35,292 nt of DNA from contig DIUY01000018.1 in the NCBI GenBank assembly GCA_002422395.1, positions 1-35,292 on the forward strand. The letters are read 5' to 3'. A program made the position numbers and the translations under genes. This document shows positions 1 to 9,100 of the stretch, piece by piece. The notes beneath the pieces were generated by a model. The model was not told the DNA's origin. It was given only the letters and a program-made list of their open reading frames with translations, and did no database searches. Source of the DNA: Methylococcaceae bacterium UBA6146 (GTDB lineage: Bacteria; Pseudomonadota; Gammaproteobacteria; Methylococcales; Methylomonadaceae). Position 1 is the first letter of the stretch; the number at the start of each line of letters is the position of its first letter.

Positions 1-50
1 CCACCGCCCGAAAAGCCGCCGCCGCTCCCACCACCCGAAAAGCCGCCGCC
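1..50 (-). repeat. 27-bp tandem coding repeat (Gly-rich GGGFSGGGS unit)
   Basis: Positions 1-23 and 28-50 are nearly identical 23-mers (one difference) with a period of 27 bases. In the reading frame of the export lipoprotein this encodes GGGFSGGGS followed by GGGFSGG, so the repeat keeps the frame. It starts inside the window and continues past the left edge, so copy number is unknown. Confidence 0.75.
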
Positions 51-416
51 CCCACCATTTAACTGCCCCACGACCCTAACTTGTTGGCTATAAACCCCTT
101 GGAAGCCTTGGACCATAATAACAATCTGGGGGTCCCTTACATATTTAGCGAGGACTTTTTCCATAGTCCTGGCCAATTGGGAAGGCGTTCTCCCTGTTGC
201 CAGCAAATCTTCGGCTAAAGGGATAGTAATTTTCCCATCAGGTCTGACTGTAGCTGAAGTGGACAAGTCAGGGTTTCCCCAAACAAAAATATTCAGGCTA
301 TCACCTGGGCCAATAATGTAGGTATAGTCAGAAGAAACCGCTAGCTCATCGTCATCCAGCTGTGGGTGACTGCAGCCTGAAATCAGTAAGATAAACACAA
401 GCAGTGCCCACTTCAT
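1..416 (-). CDS. Wza/XrtA-type exopolysaccharide export lipoprotein, partial (C-terminus outside window)
   Basis: The minus strand reads M-K-W-A-L-L-V-F-I-L-L-I-S-G-C, a signal peptide with a clear lipobox (ISGC). Next comes the polysaccharide-export (Poly_export/SLBB) signature YIIGPGDSLNIFVWGNPDLS, then VRPDGKITIPLAEDL and a stretch on partner binding (SQLARTMEKVLAKYVRDPQI). These match the outer-membrane polysaccharide export lipoproteins of XrtA/PEP-CTERM exopolysaccharide clusters, which form the exit channel for a Wzy- or synthase-made polymer. About 138 codons are visible. After VRVVGQLN, where the SLBB fold should continue, the protein enters a Gly-rich 9-residue repeat that runs off the window. 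Start: ATG at 416 has only an A-run upstream. An in-frame TTG at 434 has AGGTGA five bases upstream and would add a more basic n-region (MKLIKK), so it may be the real start. The gene is downstream of the sugar dehydrogenase but separated from it by a terminator. Confidence 0.85.
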   Translation of the reverse strand, partial: MKWALLVFILLISGCSHPQLDDDELAVSSDYTYIIGPGDSLNIFVWGNPDLSTSATVRPDGKITIPLAEDLLATGRTPSQLARTMEKVLAKYVRDPQIVIMVQGFQGVYSQQVRVVGQLNGGGGGFSGGGSGGGFSGG

Positions 417-736
417 TTTTTTTATGAGTTTCAAATCAATCACCTGAACATTGCCAAAAGAAAGCCGCAAGTTTTCTTTAAAAAAATATATGACGGGCAA
501 AGATGACACTATTTTCAAGCTAAGCCGTTATATTTTCTATTTTTTGCCTAAGGGAAGCCCCCCTACAAATATCCAGCGGGCAGTTTGGGTTAACAGGTTT
601 TTTCTTTTTATGCCTTGGCAAGAAAAAGATGCGGCTCTTATACCTAAAGGGACAAGAGCCGCTCCATCATTCGGCAAACCCTTTACCTAAAAACCGTTTT
701 TTAAAACCATTTAGATAATTGCCCCCCAATAAAACA
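417..736. other. Intergenic region between dehydrogenase and export gene
   Basis: This 320-base spacer holds the terminator at 620-662 and the leader of the export gene, including AGGTGA at 440-445 (minus strand). No convincing gene is seen. A plus-strand open frame at 451-690 lacks a ribosome-binding site and recognisable protein features. Confidence 0.5.
620..662 (-). terminator. Rho-independent terminator after the dehydrogenase gene
   Basis: On the minus strand a perfect 9-bp stem (GCGGCTCTT, 654-662, with AAGAGCCGC, 631-639) and a 14-base loop are followed directly by ATCTTTTTCTT. This lies about 75 bases past the stop of the dehydrogenase gene. It would separate that operon from the export lipoprotein gene. 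Confidence 0.7.
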
Positions 737-2029
737 TTAAAGCCGCCATAATTTAATGTTTTCTGGGACTTTGTTTCTGTCCAGTTTAGACTTAACATCA
801 AGGACAATACCTGATTCATTGTCCAGCAAACTTGTCACATAAGACCAACCTTTGTCTATAAAGCACTGATGCGGCACCGCCAATATCAGCGCGTGGGCTG
901 GCTTTAGCAAAGCTTCATCGGTCAGCACATGGATTGCATATTCTTCTTGTATTTCATGCACATCGGACATCGGCTCAAACACCTGCACATGAACGCCATA
1001 GTCTTGCAATTCCTTGACTATATCAATAACACGGGTATTTCTAGTATCAGGCACATTTTCTTTAAAAGTAAAGCCCAAAATAGTCACTACGCTACCTTTT
1101 ACACAGCATCCCGCTTTGATAAGCTCTTTTACTGTCTGAGTGGCAATAAACTCCCCCATGCTGTCATTAATGCTACGGCCTGACAAAATAACTTGGGGCG
1201 TATACCCTAATGTTGTGGCTTTATAAGTAAGATAATATGGGTCAACACCTATGCAATGACCGCCAACTAGGCCGGGTTCAAAAGGTAAAAAATTCCATTT
1301 TGATGATGCCGCTGATAATACATCCCGTGTATCTATATCCATTTTATTAAAAATCAACGCCAACTCATTCATTAGTGAAATATTTAAATCCCTTTGTGTG
1401 TTTTCAATCACTTTAGCCGCTTCGGCGACTTTAATAGTCGCCGCTTTATGTACGCCGGCAGTCACTACGGATTCATAGACAGCGGCGACACACGCTAGCG
1501 TCTCTTCCGTATCACCCGACACAACCTTAGTGATCGTTTTAAACGTATGGACTTTATCACCAGGATTGATTCTCTCTGGCGAATAGCCAACATTAAAATC
1601 CACCCTCCACTTCAAACCCGACTCACGTTCCAGAACAGGAATGCAATCTTCTTCAGTAGCTCCTGGATAAACCGTTGATTCATATACAACAATATCCCCT
1701 TTTTTAAGTTGCCGCCCAACCGTTTTTGAGGCATTGATAACAGGTGACAAATCCGGTTGCTTAGCGTGGTTAACCGGTGTCGGTACGGCAATAATATGAA
1801 AATCAGCTTTTTTTAATTCATCCGCATCACAGGTGTATAAAATATCGGCTGTGGCCAATTCATCAGCAGAAACTTCGTTTGTCCGTTCTATGCCCTGCTT
1901 CAACTCATTAATTCGAAGCAAATTAATGTCAAACCCTATCACTCTCTGGGTTTTTCCGAATTCCACTGCAACTGGCAATCCGACATAACCTAACCCTATA
2001 ACCGAAATTTTTCTATTATGTGTTCTCAT
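737..2029 (-). CDS. UDP-sugar 6-dehydrogenase, WbpA/TviB type
   Basis: A 430-aa cytoplasmic NAD-dependent nucleotide-sugar dehydrogenase that oxidises C6 of a UDP-hexose to a uronic acid in two steps. Seen: N-terminal Rossmann motif GLGYVG at residues 12-17, VPTPV near 83, YSPERINPGDK in the substrate-binding region, and the catalytic cysteine in GGHCIGVDPYYL (Cys259). GGHCIGVDPYYL is typical of the UDP-N-acetylhexosamine dehydrogenase branch (WbpA, TviB/VipA), while classical UDP-glucose dehydrogenases carry a different cysteine motif. The usual length for this branch is about 425-440 aa. The ATG at 2029 shares one base with the TGA of the upstream epimerase (TGATG) and has AAGG seven bases upstream, so translation is probably coupled. 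A TTG one codon earlier is less likely. The product probably feeds the adjacent polysaccharide pathway; the exact substrate is uncertain. Confidence 0.9.
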   Translation of the reverse strand: MRTHNRKISVIGLGYVGLPVAVEFGKTQRVIGFDINLLRINELKQGIERTNEVSADELATADILYTCDADELKKADFHIIAVPTPVNHAKQPDLSPVINASKTVGRQLKKGDIVVYESTVYPGATEEDCIPVLERESGLKWRVDFNVGYSPERINPGDKVHTFKTITKVVSGDTEETLACVAAVYESVVTAGVHKAATIKVAEAAKVIENTQRDLNISLMNELALIFNKMDIDTRDVLSAASSKWNFLPFEPGLVGGHCIGVDPYYLTYKATTLGYTPQVILSGRSINDSMGEFIATQTVKELIKAGCCVKGSVVTILGFTFKENVPDTRNTRVIDIVKELQDYGVHVQVFEPMSDVHEIQEEYAIHVLTDEALLKPAHALILAVPHQCFIDKGWSYVTSLLDNESGIVLDVKSKLDRNKVPENIKLWRL

Positions 2030-3039
2030 CAAGCAACCTTATAAAAATCTTTATACCATTTAACAAAATTCTTAATACCGTCTTCTAGTGGCATAGATGG
2101 CTTATAACCCAAGTCATTAACCAAATCCACAACATCAGCATAGGTATCAGGCACATCACCCGCCTGCAAAGGGAGTAAATTTTTTATCGCTTTTTTACCT
2201 AGACAATTTTCTATCGTTTCAATAAAGGTCAATAAATGCACTGGGTTATTGTTGCCTATATTATAAACACGATAAGGCGCCTGACTGGTGCCAGGGTCAG
2301 GATTATCGCCCGACCAACTTTGATTGGGCGAAGCTGGTTGATCAATAACCCTGACAATACCTTCGACAATATCATCTATATAAGTGAAGTCACGACGGTG
2401 ATTGCCATAATTAAAAACATCTATTGGCCTGCCTTCAAGAATATTACGGGTAAACATAAACAATGACATATCGGGCCTACCCCAAGGCCCGTAAACCGTA
2501 AAAAACCTCAAGCCAGTCGTTGGCAGGCGGTAAAGATGGCTGTAAGTATGTGCCATCAGTTCATTTGCTTTTTTACTTGCGGCATAAAGCGACACGGGGT
2601 GATCAACATTGTCATGGACAGAAAATGGCATATTTGTATTAGCGCCATAAACTGAACTGGAAGAAGCATAAGCTAAATGCCCAACGCCACTATGGCGGCA
2701 CCCTTCCAACACATTGATGAAGCCGACAATATTTGAGTCAATATAGGCATGTGGATTAGTTATCGAATATCTGACCCCAGCCTGCGCCGCAAGATGCATA
2801 ACCTTTACAAACCGCTCTTTTTCAAACAAATCCTCCATTCCTTGTCTGTCGGCAATTTCAAGCTTAACAAACCTGAAGTTCTGATAGTTTTTTAGCCGTT
2901 CTAATCTTGCCAGCTTCAAATTAACGTCATAATAATCGTTAAGATTATCTATCCCGACAACTTCGTCACCGCGCTCCAACAACCTGACGCTAAGTGTTGA
3001 TCCTATAAATCCTGCGGCACCTGTAACCAATACCTTCAA
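2029..3039 (-). CDS. NAD-dependent sugar epimerase, UDP-glucuronate 4-epimerase type
   Basis: A 336-aa extended short-chain dehydrogenase/reductase. Seen: NAD-binding GAAGFIG at residues 7-13, the acidic GIDNLNDYYD that follows beta-2, the serine run at 126-129, the catalytic YAASK (Tyr152, Lys156), and RFFTVYGPWGRPDM near 180. GIDNLNDYYD together with the FTVYGPWGRPDM block is characteristic of UDP-glucuronate 4-epimerases (CapI/LspL type), which interconvert UDP-GlcA and UDP-GalA. The start is TTG at 3039, preceded by GGGAGAAAG at the right distance; no better ATG is available. It overlaps the dehydrogenase gene by one base, and the two probably act in sequence to supply an acidic sugar. 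Specificity for an N-acetylated uronic acid cannot be excluded given the neighbouring WbpA-type dehydrogenase. Confidence 0.88.
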   Translation of the reverse strand: MKVLVTGAAGFIGSTLSVRLLERGDEVVGIDNLNDYYDVNLKLARLERLKNYQNFRFVKLEIADRQGMEDLFEKERFVKVMHLAAQAGVRYSITNPHAYIDSNIVGFINVLEGCRHSGVGHLAYASSSSVYGANTNMPFSVHDNVDHPVSLYAASKKANELMAHTYSHLYRLPTTGLRFFTVYGPWGRPDMSLFMFTRNILEGRPIDVFNYGNHRRDFTYIDDIVEGIVRVIDQPASPNQSWSGDNPDPGTSQAPYRVYNIGNNNPVHLLTFIETIENCLGKKAIKNLLPLQAGDVPDTYADVVDLVNDLGYKPSMPLEDGIKNFVKWYKDFYKVA

Positions 3040-3088
3040 AACTTTCTCCCAACGCTACTAATAAAAATATTGCCACTCATTTTGGACA

Positions 3089-5539
3089 TTAATGGTTTGA
3101 TCTTTTATCAAAAATCTCCTTTAATAAAGTTTCAGCCGCTTTTTGGTCAGCAGCCAATCCTTTTTGTTTTGCTAGCTGGACAGCTTGTTTAAGCGCTGAA
3201 ATTGCCGAAATGTCATCACCATTTTTATGATGGGCCACCCCTAAATGGTAGGCAAATATCGCAACATCAGGAGCGTCGGCGACTACTTTTGCCAATACCC
3301 CTAACCCTTCACTCACCCGGCCTTGTTTAATTAAGGCCCAAGCATAGGTGTCTTTAAAATAAGGCTGATTTGAATCTTTGAATTTTTCAGTCAACTTAAC
3401 CGCTTTATCCAACTTATCTTTGCTATCATAGTGGTCTGTTAACAGCGATGCCATATTATTGGCGGCAACATCCAAGTCCGGATATTTAGTGACTAATCCG
3501 TCGTATATTGGCAAAGCAGAATCATAATCTTTTTGCGCTTCGTACAAAGAAGCCAGTAACAAAGATAAGTTAATATCGTATGGATTTTGTTTAAGCGCCT
3601 CTTTAAGGACATCAATAGCCGCTTTGCTGTCACTTTGGGCTAATTTGGCTTTGGCCAGTAAAAGATGGGCTTGCGCGTTATCCGGTGACCTTTTAACTAA
3701 ACTTGCCAGCAATATGGACGCTTTCTCATATTTTTTGTCCAAAAGATGAAGATTGGCCAAAAGCATCCCCGCTGATACGTTTTTAGGGTCTTTAAGCAAC
3801 AAATCATTAAGAATAACAACCATCTCATCCCGCTTGTTTGTGCGCTCGTAACATTCTATCAAGCCAACTAACACATCACGGTTTTGAGGATACTTTGACA
3901 GTAATTTTTTATAAATCGCAATTGCCTTAGCATATTCCCCCTTGCCTTGAAAAATTTGTGCTTGTATATGAGTAGCTAAATCTTCGGCCAGTGGGTTCGC
4001 GACACTCGCGATTGTTTCTGAAACTGTTTCTGCTTGAACCCAATTTTGAGTGGACAAGTCAATTTTGGCTAGCTGCTGCAACAAAACTATATTTGTAGGC
4101 TCCCGCTTTAAACCCTTTTCTATTATTTGCTTGGCATATTGAACATCGTTTGCTTTTAAAGCTTTTTGATAAACGTACGGCAGTGCATCCAAATTAGCAG
4201 GATTTGCGGCCAACGCTTTTGTAAAATACTTATCAGCCTCGACTTTATCACCCTTATCCAAAAAGACCCGCCCTAACAGAAACAGCACATTATCAGAATC
4301 CGGATTACTCCAGCTTATTTCACTTAATAGCTTAATTGCCTCATCATACTGTTTTTTAACCCAAAAAAGCTTAGCCCGCACAATTTTTGCATCAACATAG
4401 GCTGGGTTTGCCTCTAAAGTTTCATTGATAAGTTTGTCAGCATTATCAAAGTCTTTGTTGTCAAATGCATTCTTTGCCAAAAGTGTTTTTGCCGCTAAAC
4501 CTATATTTGAATTTTTCTCCAATCTTATAATTTGATTAAGAATTGCATTGGATTCCTTAAAATTCATTTTTTTGGCTATCCAGTTTGCAAGATCAAGCAA
4601 CATACCAGGCTTATCCTTATACTGCTCTATAAAGCGATGGAATTCTTCCAGCGCTTTTTCTTTATTTGTGGACTCAAGAAAATCCAGCAGCAATAGTTTT
4701 GGCGTCACCTCATCAGGTGTCTTAACAAGCATTGCCCGAAGCAACTCTTCAGCTTCCTTGTTTTTGCCGACCTTACTATATTCTCCAACCAGCAGAACTT
4801 TAAACGCATCGTTATCAGGGTATTGAGAAATTAATGCCTGATAATCGCCAACAACAGCACTTTTATCTTTTAGCTTGGTGTGCAAACCAATTCTAGAAAG
4901 ATGCATGGCTATATTTTTAGGGTCGACTTTTATAGCTGCGTCCACTAAAGGCAGCGCCTTATCGAAATCGCCTTTTTCCAACAAAACCAAAGCCTTTAAT
5001 GCTAAAAGACGTGCATGGTCCGGGTTTTCTTTTAAGGCATTATCTATAATCACCATTGCTTCTGGTTGCTTTTTTTGTCTGAGCAAAACAGATGCTTTTA
5101 ATGCCTCCACATCCGGGTCATTGCCTGAATCTTTTGCAATGATTTTGATTTGCTCATCCGCCGCATCTACCTCGTTTAACAAAAGAAGCACCCGGGCCAA
5201 TTTTAATCTTGCTTCAGTATTAGTTGGCGCTAACTCGACAACTTTCACCAAATTCTCTTTCATTGCCCTGAAATTGCGCTTTTTTTCCTCCACTAAAGCA
5301 AGATAGTAATAAGTTTCAGCAATTTCCTTGTTCGACTGGCCGGATGTTTTTAATTCCAGCGCTGCTTTCTCATATTCCCCTTTATTAAGATATTTCACGC
5401 CCTTTTGTAAATGCTCCCTCGCATCATTTTCCTTGTCGCATCCCATTGGAAAAAGCAATGCTAATGATATGACGAAAACAATTTTTTTATTCTTTAGAAA
5501 AAAAACGTTGCCCATTCTAACCAGCCTATTAAAAACCAT
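3089..5539 (-). CDS. prsT: PrsT-like TPR-repeat lipoprotein of a PEP-CTERM/exopolysaccharide system
   Basis: An 816-aa protein with an N-terminal basic stretch, a hydrophobic segment (KIVFVISLALLF) and a possible lipobox ending in GC (PMGC), then TPR-like helical repeats to the C-terminus. Repeat signatures include LNKGEYEKAALEL, YYYLALVEEKKRNF, LLARVLLLLNEVDAA-like units and YLGVAHHKNGDD-like terminal units. Architecture and first residues of the mature part (AREHLQKGVKYLNKGEYEKA) match the PrsT family found next to XrtA/EpsH exopolysaccharide loci; family members are around 900 aa, so this is slightly short. The role is inferred to be periplasmic scaffolding for polymer export or PEP-CTERM protein sorting. 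The ATG at 5539 is chosen because AGGGGAG (5544-5550) lies four bases upstream; the inner Met at residue 9 has no such site. The lipobox is weak at -3 (Pro). Confidence 0.8.
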   Translation of the reverse strand: MVFNRLVRMGNVFFLKNKKIVFVISLALLFPMGCDKENDAREHLQKGVKYLNKGEYEKAALELKTSGQSNKEIAETYYYLALVEEKKRNFRAMKENLVKVVELAPTNTEARLKLARVLLLLNEVDAADEQIKIIAKDSGNDPDVEALKASVLLRQKKQPEAMVIIDNALKENPDHARLLALKALVLLEKGDFDKALPLVDAAIKVDPKNIAMHLSRIGLHTKLKDKSAVVGDYQALISQYPDNDAFKVLLVGEYSKVGKNKEAEELLRAMLVKTPDEVTPKLLLLDFLESTNKEKALEEFHRFIEQYKDKPGMLLDLANWIAKKMNFKESNAILNQIIRLEKNSNIGLAAKTLLAKNAFDNKDFDNADKLINETLEANPAYVDAKIVRAKLFWVKKQYDEAIKLLSEISWSNPDSDNVLFLLGRVFLDKGDKVEADKYFTKALAANPANLDALPYVYQKALKANDVQYAKQIIEKGLKREPTNIVLLQQLAKIDLSTQNWVQAETVSETIASVANPLAEDLATHIQAQIFQGKGEYAKAIAIYKKLLSKYPQNRDVLVGLIECYERTNKRDEMVVILNDLLLKDPKNVSAGMLLANLHLLDKKYEKASILLASLVKRSPDNAQAHLLLAKAKLAQSDSKAAIDVLKEALKQNPYDINLSLLLASLYEAQKDYDSALPIYDGLVTKYPDLDVAANNMASLLTDHYDSKDKLDKAVKLTEKFKDSNQPYFKDTYAWALIKQGRVSEGLGVLAKVVADAPDVAIFAYHLGVAHHKNGDDISAISALKQAVQLAKQKGLAADQKAAETLLKEIFDKRSNH

Positions 5540-5543
5540 CTAA

Positions 5544-5550
5544 CTCCCCT
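5544..5550 (-). promoter_or_regulatory. Strong Shine-Dalgarno for the PrsT-like gene
   Basis: AGGGGAG on the minus strand, four bases before ATG 5539. It supports the longer N-terminus over the internal methionine. Confidence 0.6.
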
Positions 5551-6007
5551 ATCGCATCGCAGTGACGCTAGCTTTTGCCTTTATCAATATGATTCATTTA
5601 ACTAAAATAACAATATAAATGACAATTATGAAAATTGTAGCGGGGCAATCCCTATTATGGCAATCCCCAGTACTGGATGCACCATAGTTTGTCAGACCAC
5701 AATTTTTCCCAAGTGATTTTCTTATTGGCTAATGCCGCCACCTGCGTTTGTCCACACCCTACGCGCATACCGACAAACTTTTTCATTATTATAATAAATA
5801 GGCTATCCGTCCATGTCTTTTTGCAAAACTGCCAAATGTGTCTCATACGAAACCTTAACATAAAACAATTTGGCCGGACGCTTTTTCAGAACAGCGTTAC
5901 AGCGTAATGGAAACGTTCGGGGTCGCCGTAAAAAAAACATGGCAAACCGGCAGGATTGCTATGCCCACAATGAGCTACCGCCTGTAACAGCATAAGCCCA
6001 TAGGTTG

Positions 6008-6016
6008 TGGTATGAT
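6008..6016 (+). promoter_or_regulatory. Putative extended -10 promoter for the glycosyltransferase block
   Basis: TGGTATGAT fits the extended -10 consensus (TGnTATAAT with one change). No good -35 box is seen 16-18 bases upstream, which extended -10 promoters can tolerate. The leader would be about 95 nt. Confidence 0.35.
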
Positions 6017-6028
6017 GCGCCTGCTTTG

Positions 6029-6055
6029 TGCAAATGGGTGCTATTGCCATTTGCA
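6029..6055 (+). repeat. Leader hairpin upstream of the double glycosyltransferase
   Basis: Perfect 9-bp inverted repeat TGCAAATGG / CCATTTGCA with a 9-base loop, just downstream of the proposed promoter. It is followed by TATTTTGAT, too weak for a clear terminator. It may be an operator or an RNA stem in the leader. Confidence 0.4.
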
Positions 6056-6115
6056 TATTTTGATCGGCTTTAAGCCTAACTTAACCAAGAAAATTAAACA
6101 GTTGGCGGTTTTGAA

Positions 6116-9100
6116 ATGAGAAGTTTTTTTTTATCGTGTAGTGGGTTTTTCAATACAGCGGTGGTGCAGAAAAAATGGCTTGGCGAAGGCAATGGTCTCG
6201 ACCTATCAATTGACGGCGATTTTTTCCGGACACTTGACGCTTCGTCAGTTAATGGGCTGCCTCTGCTGACCCATATCAATCAAATCTGCGATGCAGGCTT
6301 TGAATTGCCATCCCCCTGCTGGTTGTACCATAAAGACCAAGAAAACGGAGCCAGCTCTGGCGTCGATTTAAACGACAAATGGTCTTTGTATAATGGGCAT
6401 ACCTTTTACCTACACCAAAATGCGGGGTTCAATATCCCCGTTGAACTCATTTACCACGATCCTGTGGTTGGTGAATTCCTCCCCGTTAAGGGTAAGGAAT
6501 GCTACCAAATTATGGGCAGTTTTGGCCACCATAGGTGTCACAGCGTTTTTATTGCTGAGTTTTATGATAAGCAACGAAAACTATTGCATCGTTATGAAAA
6601 AAACTTGTTTGAAGGGAAATTAGGCGGTCAAGTGTTAGAGGATTACTTAACTATCTCAGATATCGTCGAAACACCTGCCAATGCTGCCTTTGCCCGGCTA
6701 TTGGTAAAAAAATTCCCCGCCAAAGCAGGTGAAACCGACAGCTTTTTATTTTTCACCTGCCCGCTTTTCGCCCAACTGCCATCAGTGACCGCAAGCTTGT
6801 TAAAATGGGAAAAATCACCGCTTGGAATCGAGGAATGGAAACTCCTGCGCACATTGGATTTAAGCCAATTTACAAATGTGGAGTTTGAACTGCCCAGACA
6901 AGCTTACAATGGCCAAACCCACACAATTGGGCTGGCTGAACGCGACAGCGGCCTGGCGGCGCAAGGCTCGCCAAAAACATTTTTATACGAACTGAATATC
7001 AAGGGGCAATTAGAATGCCTGAGCGACTCGCGGGTTATCGGTTGGGTTTCGGAATCAACCCTACGGATCAACTTATACATAGACGACCAGTTTGTTGCGG
7101 GCACTGACTCGGCAACGGCAAGCAACAATGACGGACACTTCCGTTTTTCCATACCGTTGCCCAGCCAATTCTTTGACGGTCGGCCACACCGCATTGAAGC
7201 CCGTGCCTATCCATCCGGCAAGCCCATTGGCGAACTTGCTGAAATCTTGCCTTATCAGATAGTGGCTTGGGATGTGCTGCAAAAATTTGCCGGCAAACCA
7301 TTGCCAGCAAAACTATCACCTGCCGCCGCTTACCGCTACGATTCGATGCGTGCTTCCTTACTGGCACTATCGGAAGCCGCCAAACATAAAACAGGCAACG
7401 ACCTTGCAAACATTATCGGGCGGATTACCCGTTTGGGCACACTGCATGAGCAATTAGTCGCCGGTTTTGAAAAAATTCGTCACTATGAGCCGCTAACCTT
7501 CCCTTTTGTGGATGCGCCCGACGTCAGTATTATTGTCCCCGTGCATAATAAATTTGCCGTCACCTATTATTGCCTGACCGCCTTATTATTTGCCTACAAC
7601 CGCGCAAGTTTTGAAGTGATTCTTGTCGATGACGGCTCCAGCGATGAAACCTTGGATATTCTGGATCTGGTTGACGGCATTGTTTATTTGCGCAACGAAA
7701 CCTCGCAAGGCTTTATCCGCAGCTGTAATCGCGGTGCAAGTGCCGCCCGTGGGCAATATGTCGTCATGCTTAATAATGACACAGAACCTACCACCCGCTG
7801 GCTTGATGAGTTGATATTTACCTTTGAGCAATTTGCCAATGTAGGTTTGGCAGGCTCCAAGCTTCTGTATCCTGACGGCAAACTGCAAGAAGCGGGCGGT
7901 ATCGTCTGGAACAGCGGCAATCCTTGGAACTATGGCCGTGGCGGCAATCCACACGAACCACGTTTTAATTACACGCGGCAAGCCGATTATTTGTCTGGCG
8001 CGGCTATTATGCTTCCCAAAACGCTGTGGGATAAAGTCGGCGGTTTTAGTGAGACGTATTGCCCCGCTTATTTTGAAGATACCGATTTGGCTTTTAAAGT
8101 GCGTGCCGCCGGCTATAAAACCATTTATGCCCCGCTCTCAGTTGTCTACCACTTTGAAGGAATCAGCAGCGGCACCAACGTGACCACTGGCACAAAACGC
8201 TATCAAGAAATCAACCGGCCAAAATTTAAGCAGAAATGGATACATGACTGCCAATTCAATGGTGAAGAAGGCAAAGACGTTGATCTTAACAAAGACCGGG
8301 GCATCACCCGCCGCGCCCTCATCATTGATTACCAGACCCCGCGCCCTGATATAGATGCAGGCAGTTATGCCGCCATCCAAGAAATGCGCCTGTTACAATC
8401 TTTAGGTTTTAAAGTCACTTTCGTGCCAGAAAATTTGGCCTATCTTGGCCAGTACACAGAGTACCTACAACGGCTTGGCATTGAAACCATCTACGCACCG
8501 TTCGCTTCCTCGATACAAGCGTTTTTGGAAAAACGCGGCACTGAATTCGATGTGGTGTATATCACCCGTTATTATGTCGCCAAAAATAACTTAAACTTAG
8601 TGCGCCAGTACGCTCCCCAGGCAAAAGTATTGTTCTGCAATGCCGACCTGCATTTTTTAAGGGAACTGCGTGACGGTATCGAGCAGAATAACCAAGACAT
8701 GATTGACCGCGCCTGCACCATCCGTGATGAAGAATTGGCTATCATGCGTCTTGTTGACGTGACGCTGTCTTATAATGCAATTGAGCATTCGGTTATTATT
8801 TCGCATAACTTGAACACCTCCAATGTGGTGACCTGCCCATGGGTTGTTGATGTCACCGATAACCAACCTAAATTTGCTGAACGCTCAGATATTGCCTTCC
8901 TTGGCGGTTTTGGCCACCCGCCCAACAAGGCGGCAGTGCAATTTTTCGTCAATCACGTCATGCCAATTTTGCAACACCAATTGCCTGAAGCAAAATTTCG
9001 TATTTATGGCAGTAACATCCCCGAAGACATTGAAAAGCTGCAATCTGACAATGTCATTGTCGAAGGTTATATCGAAGATGTCGCTGATGTTTATGATAGT

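Larger units (their letters stand above)
5551..6115. other. Divergent intergenic region between the two polysaccharide blocks
   Basis: 565 bases between the leftward PrsT gene and the rightward glycosyltransferase gene. It should hold promoters for both. An extended -10 (6008-6016) and a 9-bp hairpin (6029-6055) lie on the glycosyltransferase side. A direct repeat GGCAATCCC occurs at about 5643 and 5660. Open frames on both strands at 5655-5907 overlap each other and show no protein features, so no gene is called. Confidence 0.45.

Noticed and set aside
451..690. 79-aa plus-strand open frame
   Set aside because: No ribosome-binding site, biased and unfamiliar sequence, and it covers the minus-strand terminator and spacer.
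5655..5907. Overlapping open frames on both strands in the divergent spacer
   Set aside because: They overlap on opposite strands, have no good start signal and no protein-like pattern.
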